From Anniella stebbinsi (lineage: Eukaryota; Chordata; Lepidosauria; Squamata; Anniellidae): a stretch of 64,000 nucleotides of DNA. The position numbers and the translations under genes were made by a program. Position 1 is the stretch's first letter. The number at the start of each line of letters is the position of its first letter. Shown here piece after piece: positions 39,776 to 50,559 of this stretch. Below the pieces are notes generated by a model. It did no database searches. It saw only the letters and a list, made by a program, of their open reading frames with translations, and had not been told where the DNA came from. The stretch is from contig JARDYH010000001.1 of the NCBI GenBank assembly GCA_029215795.1, positions 395,535,154 to 395,599,153 on the forward strand, written 5' to 3'.

Positions 39776-40484
39776 CTGGTACTTATGTTAGCAGAGGGTG
39801 GAGGACGCGTCCTCTGGGTTGATGGAAGTGGAAGGGGTTGAGACAGCTGGAAACCAGTTGGGTCATCCTGGCTCCTGGGAAGTGATGGAACTGGGTGAGC
39901 AGACCTGACTATCTGCAACTGCTGGAAGCAGGTGGGTAGACCTGGCCTAAAGGGGCATGATCCACAAAGTTTACCCAGCTAGGGCTTCCAGTCAGTGGTA
40001 CAGTTAGCTAATTTTTGACTCTGGATTTAATCAATCTTATGGGGGCCCTTTGGATAGCCATGTGTATTACATCAACTGTGAAGCACACAACTTAGAGTTC
40101 TTTTCATCCCCAGCCACCATTCCATGCTTTACAATTGCTTCTACATTCCTGATAAGTTAGAACAATAACTACTGTGACCTCCTCCCTCCCTATTGCCAGC
40201 AGTATACAGCCCTGATCAGTTTCCCACATGGGAAGGTGGCCTGCATTCCCGAAAAGGTTGCTCACCCCTGCTTTAGAGAAACCAGTCTGGGGGTGGTGGG
40301 GGGGAGAGTTTTAAAATAATCCTGGAACCCAAACTGAGAAGGCCCACATCCCGTGTGACTTCAGAATGAACCTGCTGATGATCTGTCCACAGACTGATGG
40401 TTGGGAACAGGAGGGGGAAGGCGGGGTGGGTGGGTTGTCAGTCATATGGGAGGCAGGGTCTCAAAATATGTCCTGTTGATACAT
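39776..40484. other. Unique DNA with hAT-like end fragment
   Basis: 'GAAAAGGTTGCTCACCCCTG' (40252-40271) looks like a hAT-type right terminus. Otherwise no gene. Several short G runs. Confidence 0.35.
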
Positions 40485-40640
40485 TTGCGGCAGCCGCCGT
40501 TTTGTTATCTTTCAAAGCTTAACCTCCGTGCTACTTAATGGACTATTTAAATTAGCAAACCCAAACGAATCATGAAATGAATGCAATTTAAATGAATTAG
40601 GTTATGCAAATGAATGATGGCTATCAGCGCCCCTTCTGGG
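40485..40640. promoter_or_regulatory. Candidate conserved element with octamer
   Basis: Unique block with CGGCAGCCGCCGTTTTGTTA at 40488, repeated ATTTAAAT/AATTTAAAT, ATGAATTAGG, and the exact POU octamer ATGCAAAT at 40604-40611. Composition resembles a homeodomain/POU enhancer. Confidence 0.35.
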
Positions 40641-41026
40641 GGTACTGGGAACCTTAGCAGCATTTTTGGTCAGATGTGTCGGGTGGCTGCCTGGACATCA
40701 CAGTTAAAACAAAGCCAAAGATGAGATCCATGCTCCACCCCTGCTGTAAGGAACAGGAGGATGCAGGCAATGGGAAGCCAGGAGTTCAGAGGTGGCTGAG
40801 GATGGAGACAGAGCATGCTGGAGAGGAAGAAGATTGGCCAACACAAGGAAGTCCCTCCAACACAGTCAGTGAACAGGGTGGAGGGGAGATCAATGGTAGA
40901 AGGGAGCAATGTGAGCATGGGCTTCTGGTGAGTGTAGGGTCAATGACAGCTTCTAGCATTTTTGGGAAGCTCTTGGGGGCCCAGCACCCAGGTGTGCCCA
41001 TTGTTCATGCCTGTCCTGTCCTGCTG
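40641..41026. other. Unique DNA, no gene seen
   Basis: No frame with recognisable domains. Confidence 0.4.
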
Positions 41027-41110
41027 TGATCAAGGGGCTGGAGCATCTCCACTACAAGGCAAGGTTACAGCTGCTGGGATTGTTGAGCTTGGAAAAAATG
41101 AGATCATCTA
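41027..41110 (+). mobile_element. CR1-like LINE fragment
   Basis: 'GATCAAGGGGCTGGAGCATC', 'AAGGCAAGGTTACAGCTGCT' and GGGATTGTTGAGCTTGGAAA match the CR1 3' region that reads 'GGGCTTTTCAGCCTGGAGAA' in related copies. Confidence 0.55.
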
Positions 41111-42104
41111 CTCCCCCTCTGCTCAAAGCAGGCACTGCAGTGCCAGGAGCACCTACAGTATCCCGGCCCTATCTGGGTGCAACAGAGAGAAGTTTTTTTT
41201 TCTGCGCTGCAAATATATTTCCCCCTTTCTCACCTTCTTTCTTTTGTTACACCTTTGCTACCTGTTTCCTGCCTTCGACCTAAGTGTGCCCCAGACTGAA
41301 CAATCTTGATTGTGCCTCCCACATTTAGCCTCCATTCATTATTTTTAAAAAATGAACAGGGGAGAAAATGGTGCCAAGTTAAACAATTTCACATGGTTAT
41401 GGTCCATACATTCCATAAATTTTATTTTCCTGGTTGGCAAAACTTCCTGAAGTTACTCCGCCCCCTGGCATATATAGTCATGGAAGTCACCACGAAAAAC
41501 ATCCAAATCTAATTTGTGTTGATGCTCTCTGCCTTTGACTGCATCAAGGTAAAGAAGGTGCCATTACTTTGTCCAAATACATGCTCCATCCTAGAGCCCT
41601 TGCTAATGAGCAGTGAGATCATGTAGCGCATTTACACTGTAAAGGGTTGGTACAGAGTTAGTTAACTTCATCGTTTCCAGACAATAACATCCTTCACCCA
41701 TCTTGACATTTCAGTTACGTCTGTCATAGACATCACTCTTGTTTGTGTGGAAGCCAATTCTGAATACAACAGCTCGCGCAAGATATTTGGTGCCAGGGGA
41801 TCTGACTTGAATTCAGAAATGTAGGTTTGTTTTTTCTTTGGTGCAGATTAGCAGGGGGAAGAAGCTTTCTGCTGCTCTTTTTGGATGGAGAAGGTAGGGT
41901 TGGGTTTGACTCAATGATGGCACCTTGTCAAAAAGCTATAAAAAGAACAACACCCATGCTCAATGGTCTTCTCCTCCTTCTTCAGAGGTAGTTCTATTCA
42001 TAAAGAATAAGTCTATCACTGGCTCCTAGCCATGATAGCTAGACGGAATCTTACAAAATTCTCAGCATCCTGTGCCCACTGGGCATGCTTGGTCTGGGGT
42101 ACCG
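41111..42104. other. Unique DNA, no gene seen
   Basis: The AT-rich unique block 41320-41510 may be a conserved element. No gene supported. Confidence 0.4.
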
Positions 42105-42330
42105 ATCAGAAAAGAGCAGCAGCAGATAAAAGAACAAATCCGAGAAATATTAAAAGCAGAGCTTGGGAATTATTTAAAAGCCTGGCTGAATCAAAAGGTC
42201 TTCACCCGAGGCCATCGGGGTAGAAGACTCGGCCCCAGGTGAGTCTCCCTGTGGGGGAGGATTCTGCAAATGTGGCACCACAACAGGGAAGAATCGTTCC
42301 CCAGTCACCATCCGTGTGACCTCAGGAGGA
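42105..42330 (-). mobile_element. L2-type LINE fragment
   Basis: 'AATTATTTAAAAGCCTGGCT', 'AATCAAAAGGTCTTCACCCG' and GGCACCACAACAGGGAAGAA are the minus-strand forms of 'GTGAAGACCTTTT' and 'TTCCC.GTTGTGGTGCC' of L2 C-termini. Confidence 0.6.
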
Positions 42331-42774
42331 GAGGGCGCCCGGAAAATGGCTCCATAGGATGATTTATATCCAGGGAAGTTTGTATGGGGGACATTATACT
42401 ACTCTGCAGCCCGTATTCTTACTTGGCTAGGGCCTGACGCCAAAGCATGTTTAACATAATGATTAATCTGGGCTCAGATGACGCCGACGCCAGTTATGCA
42501 TGTTCTCAGTTTCCTAGGATACTGGTGGGGAATTTCATTCTAATCTTTATTTTAGAAACTGCCTGGTCGGAGGAGACTTTTCTGCACCTCTGAAGGCATG
42601 TGCAGCAGTAATCCTGGTTTCTCTGAGGGCGCTGAGTTTGTTTGAGCAAACCCTCTCTGCCATTTTGGCTCTGATGCTATGAACTGCGCGTCGCCTGTGT
42701 GTGTCTTGTGCTAGAATGGGAGGCAACACTGCACTTTAGGAGTGTCATCATTGGCAGATGCAGCACCTGTAGTG
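42331..42774. other. Unique DNA, possible conserved element
   Basis: 'TGTTTAACATAATGATTAATCTGGG' in broken form (42448-42472) and 'GATGACGCCGACGCCAG' (42477-42493) lie in a unique block. No gene. Confidence 0.35.
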
Positions 42775-43129
42775 CAGGGGCGTTGAACCTTCTTCGGCTG
42801 GAGGGCTGAATTTGGAGAAGCTCTCAGGGGCTGCATCCCAGTGATGGGCGGGGCCAAAGGCAAAAGAGGGAGTTGCTAATGGCAAATGGGATGGGGCCAA
42901 AATATTTTAAAACACCAGCCTCTTTTAGCTTTAAACTCTCACTGCCAGTAACTAAAGCCTTAGGAGAGAACCTTTCAGAATAGGGGGAAATGGTGCAAAT
43001 GCCAGGAAATCACCCAAATGATCAGCAGTCAGGGGAAAGGGAGTGGGGCTAGAAGAGAGGGGCATGGCCAACTGGGGAACTATGGAGGGATGGATTGGGA
43101 CCCCGAGGGCCTTAGGTTCAACATCCTTA
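42775..43129 (+). mobile_element. hAT-like family F, complete copy
   Basis: CAGGGGCGTTGAACCTTCTT at the left and GGGCCTTAGGTTCAACATCC at the right are inverted termini (GGTTCAAC). Interior GTGATGGGCGGGGCCAAAGG and 'GAAAGGGAGTGGGGCTAGAA'. Length about 355 bp. Confidence 0.75.
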
Positions 43130-43394
43130 CCTTCGAGGCAGGTTCGTTGCTCAGGTACATTTATTTTGGCCAGTTCACAATAAAGTAGAAGATTCTCTGC
43201 CTTGATCCCCATCCTTGGGTTAAATAAAGCAGGGGAGCTCCCCTTGAGGCTTCTCTGGAAATGAGAAACCAAAGTAGCCCCCCCCCCCGCCTGCAGCCAC
43301 TACTGAGCTCCAACATCAGGTGGGCAGCGGTGGAGCCAATGTCTCCTCTCCACAGTGGGTCACAGGCAGACTTTGTTGTGCTTAGAGCAGACCC

Positions 43395-43495
43395 GTTGAC
43401 ATCCATGGGACTTCAGTGAGTCCCGGCTCACTTAAGTCCCACTGATTTTCATGGGCCTGCTTTCAGTGTGACTCAGTCTGGATCCAACCCAGTAT
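43395..43495. mobile_element. MITE-like fragment (GTGGGACTT type)
   Basis: 'CATGGGACTTCAGTGAGTCC', 'CTTAAGTCCCACTGATTTTC' and 'GTCTGGATCCAACCCA' have inverted sub-repeats. A related end is at 17947. Confidence 0.45.
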
Positions 43496-43619
43496 GTTCA
43501 ATGAGGGCTAATGTGCGGCCATGAACACCAGCCCCAACAATGTTCTTGACACCGTGCCGGCACTAAAGTTGGGGATAGGGATCTACATCTTTTGTGAAAT
43601 CCATTCCGCCTGTGTTTCA

Positions 43620-43870
43620 GGGACTACCAGGGGCCTTCTGTTCTGTCGGCTGCTCATCATTGCCAGAATGTGTTACTTGACAATCAACAAGCAAGCAGGT
43701 GGTGGCATCTATTTCTCCTCCTTCTCGCCACCACCATTGTCTGTGCCAGAGCGAGAGGTAGATAAGCAGGCGAGTTGCAATGGTGAGGAGAAAGAGCAAG
43801 TTGGGGGGCTCTTATCAGTGGGCCCCTACTGGGGTGTGGGTCTTCATCAGCTACCCGGCTATGCCAACCC
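43620..43870 (+). repeat. Unnamed repeat family E copy
   Basis: GGCTGCTCATCATTGCCAGA, CACCACCATTGTCTGTGCCA, GGGGGGCTCTTATCAGTGGG and CCCCTACTGGGGTGTGGGTC match 31950-32300 in the same direction. Confidence 0.65.
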
Positions 43871-46285
43871 TGTACACCCTAATGAGAGTATGTTGTTCTT
43901 TCTCCAACAGACTAAGACATGCATATACCATGGCCAATGATGCCTGTAGGATATGACCAAGGCTCATACAATTAAATGGACGATTCACCCAGAAGAGCCA
44001 TTTCAGCAAATGCCATCTTGGTCCCTGAATCACTCTGATGGGCTCCAGCGAATTGTTCCTTAGTTTTCATTCCCTGCAAAGGATGTGGGAGGAAGGCAGC
44101 TTAAAAGCCATTTATATATCCTGCAAGTGATTTTAATTTGTTACCGAAGAGAGTCCTCCTGTCTTGTGTCATGTTAGCACATCACAGTTATGTGAGCAGA
44201 GTGATAACGTGGTGATGAGCACAGTGGGATAAATTCTGATCTCTTCTGCATTCATGCAAGGGGATGAATGTCAGGGTGGATGCGTGGAAGGGAGGCTGAT
44301 ATGTCAACGTAAGACCCAATACACAGGCAGAGAAGAACAGTGTATTGCTGTTCATATAACCCAGCAGTGGATGCATTCAGCACTGGAGTGTAGGAAAGTT
44401 CAACTCTGTGCTGAAGGCAAATGTCTACCACATGTGCATTTGTGTGCAGATAATCTAGTGGGACAGCCCTGCTTGCTCTTACATAATCTCTCTGCACAAA
44501 TATCCACGAGTTTAAAGCCCTTGTTGTAACCCAGAGCATCAGTAGCAATAGCAGTGTGGTGTCATGGGGGAAAGGATGGCCAGTTCCATGGTTCTACAAG
44601 CACCTTCATCAGGGACGGGCAACTTGTGCCCCCTTGGCCTAGTTTCAAAAGCCTTCTATAGGCAATTGATTCAGACCTCTGGTAAGAGTGAACCATCCCT
44701 CTAACAAGGAGGACAGAGGAGAGAGAGAATGGGAGAGAGGGAAGGGAAGGGAAGGGCGAATGAGCAATGTTTGAGGCTGTCCGGATTCTCGGAACATTTT
44801 TTGCTGCTCATCTCATTCTCGATTCCCTTTTGCATTGGCAATCTCCGTGAGAATGGCAAATGTGCACAAATTGAATGGGAGATTTGTGCGAGTTCCCCCA
44901 ATGTTGCGCATCCGTCTTCCATAGACTAACACGGGGCTGACTGAGTCCATGGAGGAAATCTGCACATATGAAATTTGCACAAATTAGGAAATCTGCACAA
45001 AGCGAACTGGGAATCGGCAACGAGACAAATACAAGCATGTGTTCGGCAATTTGCAAATATTTTCTTTGGACACACACTAGCCTTTGCACTCACGTTTGGA
45101 GCTTCGGCAGGGCATGCTCACATTTTTGGGATCAAAAATGTAATTCTTATCTCTCAGTGGTGAAAAGCTCTTATCTCCAAGAGGAAGAAGGGCCAGCGGA
45201 GGAAGTTGTGAAGTGATTCATTCCTTATTACTGATGCTTGCCCTCCTTACTTCTGAGTAGGGTCAAAACCTGTGAGCAGCTCAAGCTAAAGAACCAGGGC
45301 AGAGTCATCACCTGATCCCTACTGGGCCGGGAGCTGCAGTACGATGTCACTATCCATTATTATCCCTCCCTCTATTTCGGATGTTCAGAGGTGAGTGCCG
45401 TTGCTTATGCAGAGTCAAAGCAGCAACATTCACCCACAAGAGGGAGGGCTCAGAGAAGCCCCAAGTACAATTTTATTTTAGGGAAAAATATCCCTGAGTG
45501 GACAGGGTGGGGAGGGGGTTTCCAGAAACAGCAGAAGTACACAAAAATCTTTAGGAAAAACAACCCTAACACTCCAGAAATAGCCTAATTAGCCTCTGAT
45601 TTAGTTACCAGAGAGTACTCAATGGTCATGTAATGGTTGAGGGCAGGGGGGGGGGGAGAAGGAAAATGGAATGGAGTATCCTGAACTGGAGCACTCCACA
45701 TTACAATATTTTGTTGCAGGTCTGATCTGTGGGATTTTAAACATAGGTGTGTACACTCGGCCAGCGAAGCTCTGAAATCACTTTAGCCTCTGATTTAGTT
45801 ACCTGTTCAAATGGGGCAGATCGGAAGGCATGGAAAAAGAGCAATACAACTCCAGACAACACAGAGGATTTTGACCCACTACTCTTTCACTGTGGGTTAG
45901 GTGACACCGAGCGAACGACGGCGAGGTCATCAGACTGCAATACATCACGTTGGGGATGATGCAAGCTGGGGGCTACAGTGCAAAGCCCCTTAAGAGCCAT
46001 ACTTCATCCAAGCACGGCTTCTTGCCGTGTCCTTCAGGGAGCGACCAACTTGGGTGCATGGCTTGCTGCCCTGCCCATACATTGTCCTTGCCCAGAAGAT
46101 GGTCGGATGGAGTGATGGATGCATGACTGCCAATGTCTGACTGAGGGCCTGCCCTGCTCTCTCCACCCCACTGAATGATGTGGAACATCACTGTGGCATG
46201 TGCACCAGAAATGCTATCTTTGTCCTTGGGTGAGTCACTGAAAAGCCTTGCAGGACAGATGAACTACCCTTAGCAAGTGAGCCAC
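43871..46285. other. Longest repeat-poor stretch, no gene seen
   Basis: About 2.4 kb with no recognised transposon. A GAAATTTGCACAAATT / AATCTGCACAAAGC reiterated motif is present at 44945-45010. G run at 45647-45656. No frame with recognisable domains. It could be intron or intergenic DNA. Confidence 0.45.
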
Positions 46286-47595
46286 AGAATCATAAAATTG
46301 GAGGAGACCTTAGAAGTTATTTAGTCCAACACATTGCTTGGCACAGGATCTACACTGTAGGGTGCAACTACAGCATACCTGTCAGATGACCATCCAGCCT
46401 CAACTTAAACATGTATTTATTTATTTGTTTGTTTGTTTATTTATGTATAGCATTTGTTTACTGCTCCATATCTAAAACAGATTCCATAGTGTTGAACATC
46501 AGAGGTGAAATAGTAAAAAGATTAAATGTCCAAATTAAAACTATTATTTTAAAAAAACAAAATACCAATAAAAACTGTGGCTGGTAAGCTGATTTCAGGA
46601 GGTGCCAGAAGCAACACAGTATTGGTGCCTGACTGACTTCCAGCGGCAGGGAGTTCCAAAGAAAGGGGGCCACCACGCTGAAGGCTCTTCTCCTGCTGGA
46701 CTCCAGTCAGACCATAGGTCCATGTGGAACCACCAGGAGCATGACTGCTGATGACTTCAGTGACAGGGCATGTTGGTAAGGGAGAAGGTGCTCTCTCAGG
46801 TATCCTGGTCCCAAGTTGTTTAGGGCTTTGTACTCTAGTACCAAAACTCTAAAACCTGGCCAGGTAGCAAACAGCCAGCCAGTGCAGTTCTCTCTGCAAA
46901 GGGGTTGCATATTGAGAAGGGCAGCTCCCGACAATAGCTGAGCTGTTGCGCCCTGGAGCAACTTTAAGGGCAACCTCACAAAGAGCACATTGCAGTAATC
47001 CAGCCTTGAGGTTACAGGTGCCTGTACCACTGTGGCCAAGCTATCCCTATCCAGAACAGGCTGTCGTTGGTGAACCAGGTCAGGCTGGTAAAAGGCACCC
47101 TGACCTTCCATGGCCACTTGAGCCTCCAGCGACAGTGATGCATCTAGGAGTAGCCCCAGGCTATGAAACTGATCTTTCAGAGGGAACACAACCCCATCCA
47201 GAACAGACAAGGAGCCGATCTCCAGCACTTGGGAAGCAAATATCTCCAGTGAATATCTTCAACTGACAAACAGCTCATACCATTAGGAAGATGCCCTTAA
47301 TGTTGAGCTGGAATCTGCCTGCTTTGCTATTTCCACCCATTAGCTCTAGTCCTACCCTCCGGAGAAACAGAGGATGTCTGCTCCATTTTCTAAGTAAGAT
47401 ATGGGAAGAGAGCTCTCAAATCTCCACTGGGCTAGATGTACCCAACTCTTTCAACCGTCCCCTGTTGGAAATGGTTTCTAGGCTTCTCACCATCCTGGCT
47501 GCCTTTCTCCAGATATGCCCCAAGATGTCGGTGGCCTTCTTGAAACGTGGCACCCAGAACTCAATGCAGTAATACCGCATGCGGCCGGACCAGTG
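46286..47595 (-). mobile_element. CR1 LINE 3' region, split by an L2 insertion
   Basis: 'CAGAATCATAAAATTGGAGG' with AGACCTTAGAAGTTATTTAG (46286-46325) is the CR1 3' end in minus orientation. CR1 sequence resumes at about 47266 (AACAGCTCATACCATTAGGA, CCACCCATTAGCTCTAGTCC, GATATGCCCCAAGATGTCGG, AACTCAATGCAGTAATACCG). The L2 at 46420-47262 separates the parts. Confidence 0.75.
46420..47262 (-). mobile_element. L2-type LINE 3' end with long RT C-terminus, nested
   Basis: Reads on the minus strand 'VVQAPVTSRLDYCNVLFV' (about 47040-46985), 'VLVLEYKALNNLGPGYLR' (about 46850-46800) and 'VAPFLWNSLPLEV' (about 46675-46635). The tail is TATTTATTTATTTGTTTG at 46412-46440. One of the longest coding remnants in the window, with a frameshift before the 'APFLW' part. 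Confidence 0.85.
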
Positions 47596-47611
47596 CAGAA
47601 CAGAGTTGAAC

Positions 47612-47760
47612 CAGTGGAGGCTGGTGGTTCTGATGTCAGTGAGGCCGTGAATCCACTCTGGGTTTCAGTCACAACCAGTCAGAACTCTAAAGAAGCTGCC
47701 CAAGGTTCACCTAGGGCACCTTCACCACCCCACTGACATTGCAGCCACAAGGCTCCACTG
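47612..47760. mobile_element. MITE family B, shortened copy
   Basis: Left CAGTGGAGGCTGGTGGTTC, right AAGGCTCCACTG. The inner half of the right arm is deleted. Flanks AGTTGAAC (47604-47611) and AGTGGAAT (47761-47768) match at 6 of 8 positions, compatible with a decayed 8-bp target duplication. Confidence 0.8.
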
Positions 47761-47769
47761 AGTGGAATG

Positions 47770-48084
47770 ACTGTTTCTCATGATCAGGACACTACACTTT
47801 GGTTAATGCAGTCTAAAGGTTGCTTGAGCTATTTTAGCCAAGACGCACCAGGACATGGGTTGGTATAGAGCCTGTCTGGCTCGCAGGCAAAGGACAGGCC
47901 CTGGTGTTCTCTTCAGAGGATGGAAGAGGTGCTACCAGAGCGCAAGAAGCTAGGTGGAGCCAAGAATCGTGCCAGAGGTTAGATCCTGGGGGTGGGGGGG
48001 GGGGGGAGGGGGGAATGAAGCCAGGAGTTGGTGCCAAAGAGCAAAGCCAGAAATCAAAACTAAAAGCCAGGAACTCTATCAATG
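47770..48084. other. Unique DNA, no gene seen
   Basis: G-rich run at 47989-48014. No supported gene. Confidence 0.4.
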
Positions 48085-48300
48085 CCCAGGCAAAGCCCTT
48101 CCCAGGTTAAATTGGAAGTCTTTTATAGCTCTTCTTGCCTGGAAGGGGAGGCAGCCAGCCAGAGTAGGGCAGGGCCAGTCCAGGACACCAGATTGCCCAG
48201 GAAGATGCTCCAAACTGCAGTGCTGGTGGTTCACCACACGGGGCAGCCATGCACAGAGTTGAGCTTTCCCAGTCGTGGAGCTGGTATTTCCAGTCTTGAC
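48085..48300 (+). repeat. Unnamed repeat family J, copy 1
   Basis: Shares 'CCCAGGCAAAGCCC', GCCTGGAAGGGGAGGCAGCC, AGATGCTCCAAACTGCAGT and 'CCACACGGGGCAGCCATGCA' with 60050-60220. Confidence 0.55.
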
Positions 48301-48383
48301 TGAGCCTCCATTCAAAGCACCTATCAAAGCCAGGGACACAAAAGCTTCCAAAAACCTCCCCGAACTCCCACTGCATGAGACAC

Positions 48384-48600
48384 TGGCTCAATTCGGACGA
48401 CACAATAAACAGCTGGTGTGGGGGAAACAATCGTCAGTTGTTTTGACTATTGTGTCATCCGAATGCTGCCATAGTCAACTCAGTGCTGATCCTCATCCAC
48501 ACCACAGTTGATTATTTATTACCATGTTGTGTGGGGAGTGCCCCCTAGGGTTAGGGTTAGTCAACCCACCATTGCCTATTGTGTCGTCCGAATTGAGCCA
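48384..48600. mobile_element. MITE family I with perfect 24-bp terminal inverted repeats
   Basis: TGGCTCAATTCGGACGACAC + AATA (48384-48407) is the exact reverse complement of 48577-48600. An internal copy of the terminus, TATTGTGTCATCCGAATG, is at 48459-48476. 'TAGGGTTAGGGTTAGTC' occurs near 48547-48563. No clear target duplication. TIR text suggests a PIF/Harbinger-like or similar element, unproven. Confidence 0.85.
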
Positions 48601-48809
48601 CAGAGTTGAAAGAGAATTCTGATTGAAAGCATTCCCACACTGCTGTGGGAATGTCAGGGTGTTGCACAAAACATAAAAAACCAACCCATTCAATAAAACA
48701 CCGGTCAAAGGCAAAAAGCAAGACATGAAATGTCAAAACAGGCTAATAAAATGTCTGGTAAGTATTTTGTTTGGTCTTGCCTTGCACCTAAAGGGTAAGT
48801 CCACCTGAA
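48601..48809. other. Unique DNA
   Basis: No supported gene. Confidence 0.4.
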
Positions 48810-49545
48810 GTTATTTGTTTACTTATTTTTAAAATGTATAAGCTGCCCTTCATCAGCAAAAATAAATAAATAAAATAAATCCTATGACGGTGTACAGAAC
48901 ATTTTAGAAACAAGTCCAGTATAAAAACTGTACTCTTACAAATTAACAATCACCACACTCTTCAACCAGCAAACCACAAACAACAAAACCCACAATATTT
49001 TTAAAACAACAACAATAATAATTTAAGAATGAAATTTGTCATTTCAAGATGTTAAAATTCTTAGACAAAAAGGATTTTTTTACATTTGGCACCAAAAATA
49101 AAAGAAAATTGACGCCCATCATATCTACTTTGGGAGGGTATTTGAAAGTTCGGGAGTCACCACTAAGAAGGCCTAAGAAAGCATAGTGCATAGTGTATTT
49201 CTTCCACTGATGGTACTCAGAATAGGGCCTCCCCTGAAAATCTTAATGCACTGGCAGGATAATATGGGAGGAAGTGATCCATTGAGTATTGGGGCCCTAA
49301 GCCATTTAGGACTATAAAAGTGATAGCCAGCACCTTAAATTGGGTTTGGTAGCAAATAGAGAGGAAGTATAATTCTTTTAAAAATTGGTATAATGTGACT
49401 CCATTAAAATGAACTAGTTAGAATCCTGGCTGCTGAATTTTTCTACAAGTTGCACCTTTTGAACTGTCTGCAAGGGCAGCCCTCTGTGAAGAGCATTACA
49501 TTAATCCAACGTGGATGTTACCAGAGCATGAATCACCTTAGAAAT
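48810..49545 (-). mobile_element. L2-type LINE 3' end, long remnant
   Basis: TTTACTTATTTTTAAAATGT plus 'AAGCTGCCCTTCATCAGC' tail, AT-rich 3' UTR, then 'GGAGTCACCACTAAGAAGGC', CCATTTAGGACTATAAAAG and 'GCATTACATTAATCCAACGT', the minus-strand L2 coding remnant. Old and heavily diverged. Confidence 0.75.
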
Positions 49546-49549
49546 ATGA

Positions 49550-49905
49550 ACTACAAAATCACAATTTTGTGACATGAACCATAAAATCACAGTTTAAAAA
49601 TACAACATTTCAAAATTTCAAAAAATCAACAAGAATATCTGAAGTTAGTAGACCATTAAAAAAAAATCAACCCAGCACAATAACCACCGGCCATACAAAA
49701 TCAAATACACCTGCTCCATAATCAATAAGATAACCTCAGTTAAATGCCATTTGAAAGAGATGCATCTTCAGAACCCTTTCAATGGCCAAAACTGATTGGG
49801 CCAACTGTACATCCCTTGGCAAGCTGTTCCATAAATAAGGGGCCACCACTGAAAAGGCCCTGCCTCTAGCATTGGTGCAAAGCAAACCTCTTTGGGGAGG
49901 GCACT
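49550..49905 (-). mobile_element. L2-type LINE 3' remnant
   Basis: 'AGATGCATCTTCAGAACCCT', AAGCTGTTCCATAAATAAGG and GGGCCACCACTGAAAAGGCC read on the minus strand as 'RAFSVVAPLFMEQLAK'-like L2 text. Ends near the 'GGTGCAAAGCAAACCTC' part. Confidence 0.7.
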
Positions 49906-49914
49906 CCATTCATC

Positions 49915-50330
49915 AGTCTTCCATATCTCTTTGGGCAAAACTGAGCTCATCAGATCTGACTGCCAGGAAGGAGTCCTGGTACAGCTTTTTGTAATGCTGG
50001 ATGAGAGAGATTTGGCATGACTGGAATTCTGCCATTTGTAAGACGAGACGAAGCGTTTGGATTTCAGCGTCATCTGTAAACAAATGAGCAGGACCTCCAA
50101 GTGGCTGAATCTTTGATTTGCTATTAACATGCTCTGGTAGAAGCAAGCACCTTTGCAGGCGCTAATGAGACCAATGCTCCTCACCTTTGCCCAGGCTCCT
50201 TAATCGACATTGTGGTCAATTATCCCCAGGTGGGGTTTGCACTGGTCATCCTTTCTTAATCACCTATTAACAAGCAAAGGCTTTTTTAACAGAAGTCAAA
50301 AGGCCACCCTATTAACATTTCCACCCAGTA
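49915..50330 (-). other. Unique block with an open minus-strand frame
   Basis: Unique DNA. On the minus strand 'CTCATTTGTTTACAG' (50090-50076) resembles a splice acceptor. After it a frame runs 'DDAEIQTLRLVLQMAEFQ' and 'LIQHYKKLYQDSFLAV' to a TGA near 49915. No donor or start is evident and the protein is not recognised. A conserved non-coding element is equally likely. Confidence 0.2.
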
Positions 50331-50559
50331 CTACCCTTCGACCATTTTTCACCTGAAGTGAAGTCAGAAAATGATATCCCTTCCCCAACTTGGCTTTTAA
50401 TGGCACTCAGAAATGGAGGCAGATGTGTCAACCCCAGGCTGAAATTTGCTTCCCAAGATGGCTGTTCATGCCGTTTCATGGTACAGCAAGTCCTATTTCT
50501 AACTCATTTGCTCAGCCATGATGATGATAATAATGTTGATAAAATAAAATTATGAGTTG

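Noticed and set aside
46707..47228. A 173-residue minus-strand frame as a cellular gene
   Set aside because: It carries L2 reverse-transcriptase C-terminal motifs and ends in a LINE tail. It is a transposon remnant.
48547..48563. Interstitial telomere repeat
   Set aside because: Only about two and a half TTAGGG units inside a MITE.
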